DNA of 35,193 nucleotides from Desulfopila inferna (lineage in GTDB: Bacteria; Desulfobacterota; Desulfobulbia; Desulfobulbales; Desulfocapsaceae), in the NCBI RefSeq assembly GCF_016919005.1, contig NZ_JAFFQE010000013.1, positions 1-35,193 of the forward strand, written 5' to 3'. Within the stretch, counting starts at the first letter, position 1; each line of letters starts with the position of its first letter. This document shows positions 33,909 through 35,193 of this stretch, one piece after another. Both the position numbers and the translations under genes were made by a program. The notes beneath the pieces are model-generated. The model saw only the letters and a list, made by a program, of their open reading frames with translations. It was not told the DNA's origin and did not search any database.

Positions 33909-34879
33909 GATCCGTATGGTCCCAACCGCCTTAATAAGGATTGGGAATCAAGAAGAGATCCTTTGCCAACCTCAACAATTTGAACAAATCCGCAAATTGA
34001 GCTTCTTCCTGAGTATACGTAACAAAAACATCCTGCATATCTATTTTCATGTAGGCTTTCTATCCACCTAATTGCTTCATGATCGGAAACTTTGCCGAGA
34101 TACCTTTGTGTCGTGGACAGATCGGCATGCCTGAGGAGCACCTTGCTGACGATCTCAATAGGAACTCCTGATCTTGAGGCGAATGTAGTCGCATGGCGAC
34201 GAAGGTCATGGGGGCGCAGTTTGATACCGACCATATTTCCCACTTTTAGACCTATTTTTCTGGCACCAGCATAGGTGATTGGGAAAATTAATTGGTTCAA
34301 AGGAATAGAGGTGTCCCGGACGTAATTCAGCAGGCGGGTGCTCAATTTATTAGGAATGAAGACAATATCCTGCTCCCTGCCGCTTTTGGGCGTATGGAGG
34401 AGAAGTTTCTGTCCATCAATATCGATCGGCCTGAGCCCAAGGACTTCGCTTATTCTCACACCACCTCGGGCCATCAGTTCAAGGATCAACCTGTTTCGGA
34501 TATCCAGTGTCCTGAAGATTGCCTCATCAATGGTGTCTTTATCGAATATCCTCCAATGAGATGTTTTTGGTTTGTGAAAGAGGTTTTTAACGGCAGGTGA
34601 TAAACATGGATTCTTCATCTCAGGATGTAACGTATTGATGATGTGATTAAAAAAAGCTGAAAGAGTTGTGTACCTACTCCGTTTGGTATTCTGTTTTCTG
34701 CCTTCAGTCATATTGGCAAGAAACGCTATTATTTCCTCTAGCGTTATTGCATCGATATCCCTATTCTGATAACTATGTGCGAATTTCCCAAGAAGAAACT
34801 CGTAATTTGCTTGAGTGTTTGGTTGGGAATTGATTTTGTGGTAATTGATGCAATAGGTGATGGCGTCGGCTACTTTCAT
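33755..34879 (-). CDS. Tyrosine recombinase (XerC/phage-type) with abnormal C-terminal tail
   Basis: 374 codons. N-terminal SAM-like DNA-binding domain (~1-95), then the catalytic domain with Arg142 (GGVRISEVLGL), Lys165 (TPKSGRE), His224-x-x-Arg227 (RPHDLRRH), His251 (LLRHADLS) and nucleophile Tyr260 (TTQRYLGK): the full RKHRHY set. The IntI-specific insert of integron integrases is absent. The domain naturally ends ~residue 280 (WIESLHENRY). The remaining ~95 residues are encoded by a family B repeat (33963-34019) and then by antisense of the SRPBCC gene, so the original 3' end has probably been replaced by recombination there. Start: ATG with AAGGAGG 7 nt upstream. The 3' end faces the repeat/cassette array. 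Confidence 0.9.
   Translation of the reverse strand: MKVADAITYCINYHKINSQPNTQANYEFLLGKFAHSYQNRDIDAITLEEIIAFLANMTEGRKQNTKRSRYTTLSAFFNHIINTLHPEMKNPCLSPAVKNLFHKPKTSHWRIFDKDTIDEAIFRTLDIRNRLILELMARGGVRISEVLGLRPIDIDGQKLLLHTPKSGREQDIVFIPNKLSTRLLNYVRDTSIPLNQLIFPITYAGARKIGLKVGNMVGIKLRPHDLRRHATTFASRSGVPIEIVSKVLLRHADLSTTQRYLGKVSDHEAIRWIESLHENRYAGCFCYVYSGRSSICGFVQIVEVGKGSLLDSQSLLRRLGPYGSYESLFLSADSSLEYMGLKKPSISLSFSDSKLERHSTRVPPSIEVSLTATI
33963..34019 (+). repeat. Family B repeat within the recombinase 3' end (candidate attI-like site)
   Basis: From TTGCCAACCTCAACAATTTG to TTCTTCCTGAGTATACG, 57 nt, identical at 45 positions to 27161-27217 (hand alignment) and in the same + orientation. It corresponds to recombinase codons ~287-306, immediately after the catalytic domain. 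Position and identity suggest a primary recombination site; activity is inference. Confidence 0.7.
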
Positions 34880-35193
34880 GCTTTCCTCCTTTCAGGTTGA
34901 TTTTTTGTCCTGAAAAAAGAATTGCATCTTTATGTGAAAATGTAACTGAGTACTATCAAAATCACCATGTCACAAGTCAACATATCTCCTATCGATTTTG
35001 ACCGGATGGGTTCGGAAAGATACTCAGAAACTCATCTATGCCCTCTCCCGAATGAGGTAAAGGTGTTCATGGACTCCGCGTAACAAACTCTGTTTTTTCT
35101 ATTGTTGTTAGGTTGTTACATGTTTCATTTTCTCATGTTTAAAAGTAAAAAGTCAAGGTCAACTCCGATGGTAGCCCCGCCAGTTGTTAGTGC
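34880..35193. other. Region upstream of the recombinase
   Basis: 313 bp to the window edge. A hairpin TTTCAGG/CCTGAAA (34890-34896 with 34909-34915) sits directly against the recombinase ribosome site on the - strand. No A or B copy and no gene are visible. Confidence 0.5.

Overview
The window looks like accessory chromosome of an anaerobic marine or sediment Desulfobacterota-type bacterium. That is inference from the gene families present (hybrid histidine kinase, Cache chemoreceptor, beta-lysine acetyltransferase, tyrosine recombinase of a type common there); no rRNA or housekeeping marker is present. There are about 28 credible protein genes, several broken ones, and unusually long intergenic stretches. 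No tRNA, rRNA or CRISPR array was seen.

The dominant architecture is a punctuated array. A ~90-bp sequence (family A, core GCAGTTGCTCCATTTCTGA) occurs 13 times between bases 224 and 30008, always on the + strand and always between genes, although the genes point both ways. The intervals hold one to a few genes each: PLP aminotransferase + guanidinium-type SMR exporter (528-2216); hybrid histidine kinase (2952-4658); Cache chemoreceptor (5117-7123); MDR oxidoreductase (7629-8795); thioesterase + TetR (9187-10339); EamA exporter (10884-11756); zinc-ribbon protein (12205-12408); 93-aa orphan (12737-13018); DUF1428 + SelO (13314-15487); VOC protein (16111-16548); UspA + ion transporter, divergent from an SLC12-type transporter (16794-22072); AblB + amino-acid ABC transporter, a decayed locus and an outer-membrane protein (22773-29618). 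These functions are unrelated, as expected of swapped cassettes rather than a pathway.

A second repeat family (B) sits next to several A copies and recurs alone at 27043-27217. A B copy also overlaps the 3' end of a tyrosine recombinase gene (33755-34879, - strand), whose 3' end faces the array. Just past the catalytic domain the recombinase frame runs into this B copy and then into antisense of a neighbouring SRPBCC gene. Together this suggests a cassette-collecting, integron-like island that uses a plain XerC/phage-type recombinase and non-attC repeats. The function is inferred; the repeats, their orientation and their positions are read directly.

The right end (30450-34879) holds an IS256-type transposase stub, a GDPD phosphodiesterase overlapping a fatty-acid desaturase (probable lipid operon), the SRPBCC protein and the recombinase. 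Regulation is clearest at the thioesterase/TetR pair: ATACCG-type palindromes lie in front of both genes, and the TetR operator overlaps a near-consensus promoter that would give an almost leaderless mRNA.
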